From the NCBI GenBank assembly GCA_011634665.1, contig WAEK01000005.1, positions 2,613,001-2,677,000 on the forward strand: a DNA stretch of 64,000 nt, written 5' to 3'. The notes below the pieces were generated by a model, which was not told the DNA's origin, made no database searches, and worked only from the letters and a program-made list of their open reading frames with translations. The number at the start of each line of letters is the position of its first letter. Position 1 is the first letter of the stretch. Origin of the DNA: Mortierella sp. BCC40632 (lineage: Eukaryota > Mortierellomycota > Mortierellomycetes > Mortierellales > Mortierellaceae). Position numbers and translations under genes: made by a program. This document shows positions 12,067-23,187 of this stretch, piece after piece.

Positions 12067-12074
12067 CTCTTATA
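12067..12074 (-). promoter_or_regulatory. Weak TATA candidate for arrestin B
   Basis: The minus strand reads TATAAGAG about 190 nt upstream of the arrestin B ATG, a spacing similar to that of the stronger TATA element of arrestin C. A TATAAAAGG nearby at 12140 is on the wrong strand for this gene. Confidence 0.25.
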
Positions 12075-12579
12075 CACCGTCAGAATATCCTTTGAGCAGG
12101 AATCATGATGTTCCGACGTTCGGAGAGCTGTGTGATGTTCTATAAAAGGCTCTCGCACGGTCAAAAAAAAAAGTTAAACATTCGACTCTCGACCACTTGT
12201 GTTCAATGATGTCAGTGGTACAAGAGTCGGGGAGGCAGTCAAAAGTCGACAGAATAAAAAATGCAGGATACAAAGTAGAATGGATAGTTGGAACGACGGA
12301 TCTACTTCGGACCTATGACGATCGAAATATCTGAACAGCATCCAAAAGAAAGTTGAACAGACTACACTAGGAAAGAGAGAAAGAGAAAAAAAAGGGGGGA
12401 AAAAATAGAGTTCAGACGCAAATCATGGTAGACAAGACGTTCAAGGAGAGCTGTGTAAAAGAGAGGACCGTCGCCACAGTTGGTCTGAGTGATCATGCTA
12501 CGTTCATGACTTGAGGTTGGTCTTCTCTCTTCTCTCTCTCTCTTTTTTTTATTTCTTGCGAATTGTGAGGCGCTTTGTC

Positions 12580-12785
12580 CAGGAAGGCAAAGTGACCCTC
12601 TTTGCAGCAGATCAGATCTACTGACAAAAAGAAAACATGTTCGCTTCCGTATTAGATCCGCTGTCTACATGGAGCGTGCACTCCATTTCTAACTCATAAG
12701 TCGATATATCTAGACCGATATCTGAGCGGACCAATTTTAATACATGAGAAAAAACGGATAGACCGAAGTCTGATGCGTGTTGTTC
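12580..12785. repeat. Duplicated arrestin 3' flank, copy 2
   Basis: This is the partner of the block at 8270-8490 and lies directly downstream of arrestin C on the minus strand. See the order of matching pieces given for copy 1. The stretch from 11882 to here otherwise contains the arrestin B upstream region, G-rich and A-rich tracts (11930-11963 and 12024-12042), and no recognisable gene. Confidence 0.8.
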
Positions 12786-12931
12786 AAAAAAAGATAGAAC
12801 ATTGTCGTAGAATCTTTTGGGTCCATAAGACTCCCTTCTTTATTGATATTACTATTCGGTATTATGCAGATGTGGATGGGTGAATGAGGTATGAGTGAAT
12901 GCGTGTATGAGTGTGATGTGATATCCAAGAA

Positions 12932-14320
12932 TTAAGCAGAGCCAACGGTTGCCATATATCTCTGGAGATCAAGAACTGGGTACCGGTCACCTGGGGGTCG
13001 AGGTCCAGTGATCTCCACGTCCACTGGAAGAAACCATGACAAAAGAGATAAAGAAAACAAGGACCTCATATTAGTAACTATCCATTTCTTTCGAGAAAAA
13101 AAAATGCAATCATGCCGGAGCAAACGGCCACAACAACACAGGATTAGAGAAGGGAAAGAGGCCCTAGACTTACTCTCGACTCTTAGCTCCGATGTTCCTC
13201 CCGTCAACTCTCCAGTTCCAGAGTTGCCTATCTGGACCTGAGCAATCAACTTTAGCTTGTGTGTCTTGCTCATCATCTTTGACTTCATGGTTGGCGACAG
13301 CTGAGGCGCCTCTGGAAGAGTGACGAGAAGGGTTCTCTGCCAATTGGAGTGTGTGGGGGCAGGCCACCCTTCGTTCACCTGGACAGCAAAGATGTCCTTG
13401 GAGTTGTCCTTGCTTCCTCCCTTAACATAAAGGTTGGTATACTGCTTCAGCTTGATGATAGCAGACCTGACCTGGATGGTGGGAGTAGGAGCAAGGGGAT
13501 TAACATGGACACCTGGCTGGATCTTCAGAGTCACAGGAACCTGCTGACCGACATGGAGGACATTAGAAGGAATTGCACAGTAGTAGGGGATCCTTTTCTT
13601 GAAGGTGTTCTTAAACTGACACATAGTCAGTGGGACATCGGGGAGAGGAGGCTGTGGAGGTGGTAGTGAAGAGTTCAACACGACTACGATCTGTTCCCGG
13701 ACAACGTTCAAAGAAGGAAATGGACGGACGAGGGTGGCTCGAACTTTGTATGTCATCTTGCCATAGGTGCCCACAATAGTTGAAGGCGTCTCAGGGTCAA
13801 CAACAAACTCGAATGGAGTGATATAGGATCCTGGATCAACCTTTCCAGGCTTGGAATGGCTTAGGGCCACCTCAACATCCTTTTCGTCATAGATATTCTT
13901 GCCATGGTAGGTGATCCTCTTGTTGTTGCGATTCTCTAATGGAAAGAGGATACGTTCAAACGTCGCGGGCAAATGAAAGGAGAGACAAATCAAGTTAGCC
14001 CGAGTGCACGGTCCAGACTTTGGTCGCATGGACATTTGTATACAAAAGGGTCTCTTTTGCTCGACTTGGTTCAAATGCTAGAGAAAAAGAGAGGGAGAGT
14101 GCCTACCTGTCCACTTGACCTCTGCCTGAGCCTTGTAGTGGAGCCGGATGTCTTTGCCTTTGCACTCGTAGTTGCTGATAAACTGAATCTGGCCTCGGAT
14201 GACAGCGGGTGCATCGGGAGAGCCAATGAAAACAGGTTCACCCTTGCTCCACTGGCCATGAGAGATAAAAACAAGCTTCAATGACTTGTCCTTGGCCTGT
14301 TCCTGCTGTTCCTGCGTCAT
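12932..14320 (-). CDS. Arrestin-domain protein (arrestin C), three exons
   Basis: Exons on the minus strand are 14320-14107, 13935-13174 and 13023-12932, giving 355 aa. Donors are GTAGGC and GTAAGT, acceptors TAG and CAG, both introns phase 1. The Arrestin_N part contains SPDAPAVIRGQIQFISNYEC, YKAQAEVKWT and PSTIVGTYGKMTYKVRATLV. The Arrestin_C part contains IPYYCAIPSNVLHVGQQVPV, IQVRSAIIKLKQYTNL and KMMSKTHKLKLIAQVQIG. The last exon encodes DVEITGPRPPGDRYPVLDLQ followed by RYMATVGSA and TAA. It is about 75% similar by eye to arrestin B across the body. No PPxY motif and no membrane segment are seen. Function is inferred only at family level: a cytoplasmic trafficking or ubiquitination adaptor. 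Confidence 0.92.
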
Positions 14321-14480
14321 TTTGTTGTTCTTGACTAGTGCTTGGAGGAGGGGGGAAGATCAATGGGTTGCGACTATGATGACAAAAGCTAATGAGATGG
14401 AATGAGAGTAGATTAAGGATCAGGAAAGGGAAGGAGTGCTGATGAGAATTTTAAAAAGGGTCCCTTCCCCGTGAAAGACC

Positions 14481-14488
14481 CTTTTATA
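14481..14488 (-). promoter_or_regulatory. TATA box candidate for arrestin C
   Basis: The minus strand reads CTATAAAAGG about 165 nt upstream of the ATG at 14320. It is in the correct orientation and close to consensus. Confidence 0.45.
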
Positions 14489-16350
14489 GGTACCAGGGAC
14501 GCCGTATAGTTCTGAACACGAGTGGAGCAGTGAGCGTTCTGTGCTCATGAGGCAGTGCCAACTACGCGCGAGCGGGATGTTGAGCTTTGGAAGAGCCTAC
14601 AAGAAGGGTCGCGGGGAGCGAAATAGGCAGGATATAGTTGATTCCTGGGTTCACTTCTCACACTCATGGTGACCAAGACACTTGAACGAGTGAGCGCGAC
14701 TGCGGCAAATGATAGAAGGAAGGCCCTTACATTCAGCCTCCATACAACAGCAGCATGACACATGCAAACAAAGAAACAGGGTAAAACCACATTTAGGAAG
14801 AGAGAGCTTCAGGGTAAGAGAAGAAAGTCAAGAAGAGCATTATTGAACGTCGTCGGAGGGAGCCGACCAGAGCAACCTCGCATTATGCCAGTTGGTTGTC
14901 ACGCATTCTTGTGAGCCTTTCCTCCAGCTGGTTGCAATCGACTTTTTCCTCCCTTTATCTTCTTCCAAAGCTTGTTTATCTCAACCCGCAACCATTCAGC
15001 ACCGCCTTTTTCATTTTGCATATGTCTCCAGGCATCCTCTACATGGTTTAACTCTTCATCGCAATCTTTCATACTTTTGATAAGCGGCTTAAATATACAG
15101 CAGAATGTAACCTCAACCCGAAGGTCTATATCCAGATTTAGCTTTGGGCGGTTTGCCGGCCATGTCGGTCGAGCAGCTAATCCATAGGCTGCATAGCACC
15201 ACTCGTACCCGTGAACTAGCCCTTACTAATCCATAGCCCAACCGCCATCTTGTATGACAGGCACCGTCGCCAATTCTTGTCAAGCCAAGGCCCTCATAGG
15301 AGACTCTAAGGAGCTTTGCCCGGATCAAAAGCATATTTAGCAGATTCTGAAGAATTTCGTGTGTAAGAATGGCTGACCACGATTCTCGGATTGACTCTTA
15401 GTAGTCAAGGTCCCGGGACACCTTCAACTTATCTAGAAGCGCTGTGGAGACGATATTTTGGGGGGCATTTGGAGTCGAGAAATGACGCCTCACTGATCCA
15501 AGAAGGCTGGAGTGACCACGAGGGCTACTGGTATCCGGCAACCAACTTTGGACTATGACAGCCTATTCAGAGACAAGGGGGCAAGTCTCAAGGACAGAGG
15601 TGGAAAGGCCTTTCTAAGGAATGAGGGCGACACAGACAGATTGAGACAAAGCAAAGAGTTTTATTGCAGACTGAGTATGGAGAGGACGCGTATCGCATAT
15701 CCCTAGGTACTATAGAAAATAAACTCAAACGCTCGAGTCCAAGTAATATCCAATGGGAACATGTTTCTTTGTTGCAGTTCACTTGACGTGATTTTTTTTT
15801 TAAAAAAAAAAATGTGACAATTTCCTTCGTAGTTCAATGATACATACGCCCTGAAGGATCGTTCTCCTCGATTTTCTGAGTGTTATTACCTCCCTATCGT
15901 TATCAAACGTCGATCGTTCCCGTTGTACAGTGTGGTTTAGAGATTCAGTCCGCTGTGATGTCCGAAATCTCTCAACTACGTGGACAGCTTTTTTTTTTTT
16001 TTTTTTTTTTTTTTCGGGGGCGGTGCCAGAGGAGACTGCGGTAAGATGTAACATTGGGAGTCAGTAAGCCGCTGCATCATTGCGCATTGTGCACCAAGTG
16101 AAAGCTCGTGAGCAGCAATCTAACACTTTCCGTCTCCCAGTGCAAAGTGGCCGTATTCTTGGTCGACTATATTTACGTCTTGTTGGAAGACCTTGCTGTA
16201 ATTGCTTCTGGTTTGACAGTTACTCATGGAATGTAAGTAGTCCGTTGAGTATAGACTCCTGATTGTTCCTGCGATAGTCCTCGTGTTTGCTGCAGCAGCT
16301 GTGCTTCCTGAGGTACTGGACCCTGTACTTGCTTGTCGAAGTAGTTTGTT

Positions 16351-16389
<39 letters not shown>

Positions 16390-17363
16390 GTTCCACTACA
16401 AGACAAGACTGATGCGACAACAATTGTGCCCGGGTCTTTGAATAAGAGGCTTCTTTTTCGAGACTGGCTGGCTCTTTACTTGTTGGCCTGGTCGAATCTC
16501 CTGTTGAAGGTCTAGGTGCATCTCTTTGCATTGGTGGCAATGAGTATTCCTCAGAATGGTCGTGAGAGTCATGTTTGATTTGGCTGCGATGTTGTAGACT
16601 GTCGACGATGAGACTGGCCACTCTCTTTTTCTAGAGAGAGAGAGAAGAGAGAGAGAAATTGGCCGAACCACCGAGATGTTGGTTGGTTGACTCCCCCCTC
16701 CACTCTCTCTTTCTCACAGGCTAAAAATAGTGATTCATCATCTCTTGCTCGACTCGTTGCCTAGCCCACTCGCCCACTCGCCCACTTGGCCCTTTTTTTT
16801 TTTTTTTTTTTTTCCTTCTCTCACTACTCACTCACTCTCTCCTCTCTCTTTTTGCATCACCACATCCCATTCTCTCCACTCTTTTTATATTTTTGTAACT
16901 GCATTTCCATTCTCTTCTTTCTTCTTTCCCTCTCTCCACTCTTGCACCTCATCCATCCTTATCCGACTGTCATTCACTGATCCATGTCCTAGGGCTCTCT
17001 TCTCTTTTTCTCTCTCTTCATCACCTCCATCCATCAACAAGCTTCAGTCGGTGACACAGAAGCAGCCACTGTCGACACTACAACGGGTGCCCCTTCTCCA
17101 CGAGCTGGCTCTCCCTCCATCAGAGAGACCTTGGTCCTTTTTTTGTCTTAGCCCCGTCGCAGAAAGCACACTCCTCGCATAGACACAGCCTGTCCCTGTG
17201 TCTCTTATCTGTGTACACGTCTCCTTCTCAGAGTCTGGCCAGCTCTTCCTTTCTCTTTTTCTTTTCATGAACATCGCCCTGGCTTGAAATCTTTCCCCAC
17301 TCTTCCTTCTTTTAATTCCATCACTGCGACAACGAGTTCATCCACTTCCATCCACTTTTCACC
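14489..17363. other. 2.9-kb spacer without supported genes
   Basis: This gap between the divergently transcribed arrestin C and the putative glycosyltransferase holds poly-T/A runs (15991-16014, 16353-16388, 16794-16814) and CT-rich DNA near 16840-17020 that probably serves as promoter and 5' UTR of the downstream gene. Short open frames at 14900-15700 have mixed composition but no recognisable motif. No RNA gene was found. Confidence 0.5.
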
Positions 17364-18589
17364 ATGGTCCTCAAGAGGCTCTCACCGCTCAACACAATCC
17401 TATTTCTATGCATCCTGGTCATGCTCTTGTTGATCTGGTCCAGTCGCCGACTAAAAGGTACACCACTCGCCTCTCTTCCTCTCTTGTGCCATTCAGATAG
17501 GAAAGGCTGTCTGTCTTCCCTGCAAAAGAGAATGAGCATTAACATGTTCCATTCCCTTGAAATGTTTCCCCTTCCTCCTCTTGTTCTCTTCCAGACGAAA
17601 GCAACGACTACCGCGTTTATTCCCCTAGTCATGAATATGACCTGTCCAAGGGTGGCACGCCTCCTGGCTCCGACTTGGCAGACCCAGAAAAAGATCTTCC
17701 CTTTGTTCTTGACCACACCAACTCACCCCTAGAGAACCTCAAGCTCAACTACACAATCGTCACCGCCGCCTCCGCCAACCATTTTTGTGCACTCGAAAGC
17801 TTTCTCTATTCCATGGCCGAGGTGATGGAAGAGTTGGAACGAACTGAGGTCCGACCCAAACTCGTTGTTTATAACTTGGGCGGCATGACACCAGAACAAC
17901 TCGCCCAACTTCAATACCTAAAAGATAACCAGTACATGGACGAGTACAAAGACTTTGATTACTCGAAATACCCCAGATTTTGGGATATTTCCGTGGCTCG
18001 AGGCGAGTATGGATGGAAGGCAGGGATTATCAAGGAGGTGGCCGACAAGAACCGTGGATTGGTCCTTTGGTTGGACTCGGGTAACATGTTGGCGCTCGAC
18101 TTTTTGCGGTATCTCCCTGGTTACCTGGAAAAGTTTGGTTTCTGGAGTCCTCAGAGTTCTGGATCGTTCCGTCAATACACGCACGAAGGTCTGCCTCAGT
18201 TCTATAAGGACAGCGTGGACAATTATGCACAAGAGACGAACTGTAATGGAGCGGCGATTGCGTTCGATGCCTCGAATGATCGGGTTTACAATGGACTCTT
18301 GAAGGAGTGGTATACTTGTTCGAGTATCAAGGAATGCATTGCACCCACGGGATCCAGTCGCTCCAACCATCGTCAGGACCAAGCTGCGCTTACGTACTTG
18401 GTCAAGCGATACCGGTTTATGGAGCAGTGCCGTCATTTCCCAGAGCATTATGGTGTCACTGTTCATCAGGACAAGGTGTGTCGGGAGAGGATACGCGCCT
18501 ACAAGATTATGAAGGGACTTGATCAGGAGATCGACACTATGGACGAGACTGAAGAAGATGAGGAGGAGGAGGAGACCACCAACGCATAA
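17364..18589 (+). CDS. Type II membrane DUF1647-like putative glycosyltransferase
   Basis: Two exons, 17364-17457 and 17595-18589, give 362 aa (GTACAC...CAG intron, phase 1). Residues about 10-25 form a hydrophobic signal anchor (TILFLCILVMLLLIW) preceded by basic residues, which suggests a type II protein of the Golgi or ER. The lumenal part has TIVTAASANHFCALESFLYS, LVVYNLGGMTPEQLAQL, DFDYSKYP, YGWKAGII and LVLWLDSGN. This order (YxLG, F-D-x-S-x-YP, Y-x-WK, W-x-DSG) resembles DUF1647-type and related GT-A-like putative transferases, where the DSG segment may stand at the nucleotide-sugar site. Substrate is unknown. The C-terminus is a strongly acidic Glu/Asp tail ending in TTNA. The neighbour downstream on the same strand is the polymerase epsilon subunit, with no evident link. 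Confidence 0.75.
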
Positions 18590-19508
18590 GGAGATAGATG
18601 ATAGAAGGAGGCTGTATATGTGAGAGAGGCCATAACTACTCTCGGCTGTTCCCGTGTTTCTTATTATTATTGCTGTTTTCTTTGTTTGAACCTCTCTATC
18701 CCGACGATTATTGTCTAGGATGCAGCTAGTTCAGCAGCTCATAGACTTTGTTACCCTTTTTGTCCTTTTTGTACTTGCATAAATGACCATTCTATTCCCT
18801 CTGTTATCGTTGTTATTGTTGTTGTTCATAAAGCATTGGAGAGATGGGGGACCGAACCTTGTTGTATATTGCGCGTAGGATTAGTGTCCACCTTTGATTA
18901 CCATGAGCCTTTCTTTTTTCTCTCTCTCTCTTTTTTCTTCCTCAGATATTTGAGAAATAGCGGTATGGTGAATGGGATACGAGGGGAGCAATACCTGTTG
19001 GAGGCTTGCTAATTGATTATCGAACTCCTCCCCCTCCCCCTACCTTCCAGGGGAAAAAGTAAAGGGGAAAGGTCTTGGTAAAAGTAGATAGTAAATCTTG
19101 GGTCTATCTGGCTATTTTTTTTTTATTTTGGGATAATCTTTGGATGGGCGTAATCTTGTTCCAGAAAAAAAAAAAAAAAAGTAGGCTTTTCTCTCTATCT
19201 AGTCTTCTAAAAGAAATCTTTTTAAGGTCGAGAAGTCTGAGTCGCGTGTTACGTGGTGGAGAAGGATCGCTCTCTTCTCCCCGAGATAGGACACAATGAG
19301 AGAAAGAAGCCAAGTGGCTTTGGTTGCAAGCCTCCCGAAGAATAGGATCGCGCGCTTTTGGACCTCCCTCCCTCCCTCCCTTCCCAAGCCCTAAATAATT
19401 TTTAGCGGCGCTTTTTTTTTTTTTTTCTTTAGGATGAGTGGCAGCATTTCCATGAGGCAAGAGGAGCATTAGGAAAGAGAAAAAGAAACATATAATAATA
19501 GAAAACAC
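18590..19508. other. Spacer with 3' UTR and promoter DNA
   Basis: Lies between two plus-strand genes. It has T-rich and CT-rich tracts and A/T homopolymers near 19115-19125, 19165-19180 and 19411-19427. Nothing coding was recognised. Confidence 0.5.
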
Positions 19509-22500
19509 ATGTCGAATCCAAGGGCAAGAATGATGGCGGTTCGCCGTCAGATTGTGAGAAGCTTCAAGAAGCATCAGCTTACATTACAGGTCGATGCCAC
19601 CGAGTACCTCGAAGCAACCCTTGAAGCCCAGAATGTACCTGACGAGGACTTGGGAGACACGTTGGATAATATTGCCACCGGATATGTTGCTCGTGAAGGT
19701 ATTTTTATTTTTCCATCTTTTGTTTTGACAGACCATTCTTACGGAGAAAATATAATGGCAACAACAACCAGGATACGACGATCGCTATGCTACCAAGAAA
19801 AAAAGAAAAAATGAAGCAGGACAACACTATCAAGCTTTGTCTCGACAGATCATTTGTCTAAATCTCCGTTGTCGCTTTCTCTTTCACCCTCTAAAGGCCT
19901 GAGCATCGTAAACAGAGCACGACTAGAGACGGTACTAGAGAGTATGCAAAAATGGACTCATCACCTACACGAGAAACCAACCAGGAACACACTCGATCCT
20001 CATCGATCCCAACAGCCACAACCTCCGAGCCAGCAGCAGAGACATCGATCGGAAATCCGAGATCGGGCCTCATCTAGTCAGGACCCTGAAATGGATAGAA
20101 TGCGGCTCGACTCGATGCGGGAACGAATCGATGAACTGGAGGCAAGGGACAGTCAAGAGCCTACGAATGGATATCCCGACTACATGGACGAGGACGACCT
20201 TTTGAACACGGGCGCCAGACGACTCACACAGGAAGGAATGAGAGATGAACCCGAAGAAGAAGACGATGTCGACATTACAGAGCTGTTCCATGTCATTGAC
20301 GCCTTCCAAATGCCTCGTTGGTCCTGGGCGACCGACGTCAAGACGTTTGTGCGGGTTGATCCAGTTCAAAAGCAGAGACAACTCGCTCAAGAATCACTTC
20401 ATCATCAACACTACCCACCTAATCACCCTCATGCACAAGCGGGCCAAATGACGAACCAAGTCATGGCTGTTGCGGAAGAAAAGACAGCCATGTATCGGGA
20501 GCGGTATCATGTTTTGTTGCAGCGGATCATGAGAAACGAGAGTTTTGCACCCCCAGTCTTTACAGGCGGTGCAGATCAGGACAAATACTTGAAGCTGACG
20601 CCACTCAAGGCACTCAAGGGACGTAGTGGAGAGATGTTTTTGATGTTTGGTATGATGGTTCAGACGAGTGACGGGAAATACTCGCTTGAGGATGCGGATG
20701 AACAGGTTGCTCTTGATCTGAGGAACTGTGTAAGTGAATATAATTTCTTGACTCCATTTACGTTTGGTGATGAGAGGTGAATCAGAACGGAGCAATTGAG
20801 ACTTTGTTCTTTTATTCTTTTTATTCTCTCTTATTAGAAAAGATCGGCAGGATTCTTTACAGAAAACAGTTTTGTGCTCGTGGAAGGCGTGTACACGGAT
20901 GACAATATCATCATTGTTGAGAATATTGCCCTGCCACCATCCGAACTTCGCTCCGAATCTAGGTATATTACAGTGCAGGAGATCTTACCCAGGATCGTGC
21001 GGATGAATTATTGTTGTTGTTTTGCGTTTTAAACTGACTGTTGGGACCTGATACCCCACTATTCCAATATGATTGGGACCATATAGAAAACTGTTTGGAA
21101 ATATGGACTTTTTGGGAGCACCGAGGGAACTACGAAGTGAAGAGCAACTTAAAGTAATATCAGAAGAGTATGAAGACATTTGCTTTGTCATTCTGTCTGA
21201 TGTATGGCTCGATCAACCCAAAGTAAGTGATGCTAGACCGTTTTATCTGCTTTGTTTCATTTTCTTTCCTTTTGTTGAGTCCGAAGGACATGACTCAATT
21301 CATTAAAGCGAGTTGATCTGACATAGCTCTCCCTCCCCACTCCCTCCCCTACTCACATCTATTGTTTTCCTTTTATGATTTCTTTTCTTCGTAGACTCTA
21401 TCCACGCTGAGAACCATATTTGAAGGATACTCTCAATCTACGATCCCACTTGCCTTTATCCTCTGTGGAAGTTTTAAATCTCAACCTTTTCTTTTGAATG
21501 GACAAGAATCCGGACCTTATCGAGATGGGTTCAATGCTTTAGCAGAGCTGATTGCCGAGTTTCCGACATTGGCGACGTTTAGTTATTTCGTGTTTGTACC
21601 AGGACCGAATGATCCTTGGGTAGGACGGGTCTTGCCAAGGCCCAAGATTCCGGATTTCTATACCGGAAAACTTCGATCTCTGGTCAAGCGATCGATCTTT
21701 GCGTCGAACCCATGCCGGTAAGCTATTGACGCAGCCTCTTCCTTCCCTTTTTTTTTTTTTTAAATCGGAATGTGATACGGTCTTTTGCATGTTGCACAAA
21801 GAAAGAAAATAGAGAGAGAGATCGGGATGGCTAATTACTTGTGACCTGAATATCCGAAATAGGATCAAGTATTGTGATCAAGAGATTGTCATTTTCCGAG
21901 AAGACATCCTGAATCGACTTTTGCGCAACAGTGTTTTGCCACCAGTGGACGATGTGGTGATCCAGAAGCAACTGGTCAGGACCATCATCGATGAGGCCCA
22001 TCTTTGTCCACTCCCATTGACGACGCGTCAGGTCTCGTGGGCCTATGACCATGCTCTACGGATCTACCCAGTTCCGGATGCAGTAAGTTTGGATTTCACT
22101 TTTATCTGTCTGTCTACCTGTCTTTTTTTTTTTTTTTTTTGGGGAAACAAACTGACAAGTTCTTCATCCATGTCTTCCCTCTTTTGGAAACTCACGCATT
22201 TTTTTTCTTCACTACCTATTTCTGGCGGACTATAGCTTATCCTAGCGGATAAATTCGAAGCATATAGTTTCAAGTACCAGAACTGCCATAGTATGAATCC
22301 TGGTAGTTTCCCTACGAGCGACTATTCGTGGATGGTCTATTATCCTGGTAGTCGACACTCTGATATTTGGTAAGTCCTTTCCCTCCCTCCCCCCCTTTCC
22401 TTTTCATTTTTTTCTATTGCCATGTCCAGTTGTTCCCATAACTAAATACTTTTTCCTCGTACTATTTCTTTTATCATTTTCTAGTCAATTACCAAAATCT

Positions 22501-22509
22501 ACGAGGTAG
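19509..22509 (+). CDS. DPB2: DNA polymerase epsilon subunit 2 (POLE2/Dpb2)
   Basis: Eight exons give 661 aa: 19509-19698, 19897-20729, 20838-20962, 21087-21222, 21395-21717, 21863-22082, 22236-22369 and 22485-22509. All introns are GT-AG and frame is kept. The N-terminus (RQIVRSFKKHQLTLQVDATE) matches the helical Dpoe2NT domain. An OB-fold segment follows at about residues 345-380 (FVLVEGVYTDDNIIIVENIA), then the inactive phosphodiesterase-like domain, with FVILSDVWLDQPK, IPLAFILCGSFKSQP, FVFVPGPNDPW and the conserved end CHSMNPGSFPTSDYSWMVYY. This subunit is non-catalytic and holds together the leading-strand replicase and the CMG helicase. A Gln/Pro-rich insert at about residues 80-125 lengthens it relative to the human protein (527 aa). 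The last exon is only 25 nt and encodes QLPKSTR. Confidence 0.93.
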
Positions 22510-23002
22510 AATGGACACTACTGATAATAATAATAACAAAAAAAAAAAAAAAAAAAATAGCCTAATGTTGAAAGTTCTCTATGAAACGATGACAGGACGG
22601 ATATTGGTGATTGACCAGTCTTGACTCTTTAGGCGTTTTTTTGTTTGATTCGCTATACCTTGGCGCGGTGGCGATCAATCAAAGTTGGGCTGTTGCCTCC
22701 TCTTCATTTTTTTTTCCCCTGTCACTGATACTGCTTCCTCATTCCATAAACATTCCTCTTCTAAGTATCTGCTAATGCCGTAGTGCAGAAGTGACATGAC
22801 TACAGCTCGCAGGACTAGTTGCAGCGTGGGACTAGATCGAGAGAAACACCGGTAAAAAAAAAAAAGGTGAAGGTGCGGAGTGAAATTCAGGTCGCTTACT
22901 TTGGAACCTTAATTGTTCAATGACCATGGACACCATCTACTAGACCAGATCTCAAATTATCATGGACTCTAATATCCATATCATATCCTACTCACTCATT
23001 CC

Positions 23003-23033
<31 letters not shown>

Positions 23034-23187
23034 TTTTTTGCAGACTTTTTCGGCTCCAATCCTTTTATTATACATTATTAACATATTCCGAAAAAAAAGG
23101 TCTGCTGTGATCCTGTTTTGTGGCGCTTTCCTGAAGTGAGAGAGAGAGAGAAAGGGAGAAAGAAAGTAATGATGATGCGAAAGAGAC
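22510..23187. other. Convergent spacer between DPB2 and SFT2
   Basis: Holds the two 3' ends. Poly-A at 22540-22557 and poly-T at 23001-23039 flank a T-rich middle. No gene was recognised. Confidence 0.5.

Noticed and set aside
12139..12148. TATAAAAGG on the plus strand upstream of arrestin B
   Set aside because: Wrong orientation for arrestin B, and no plus-strand gene follows.
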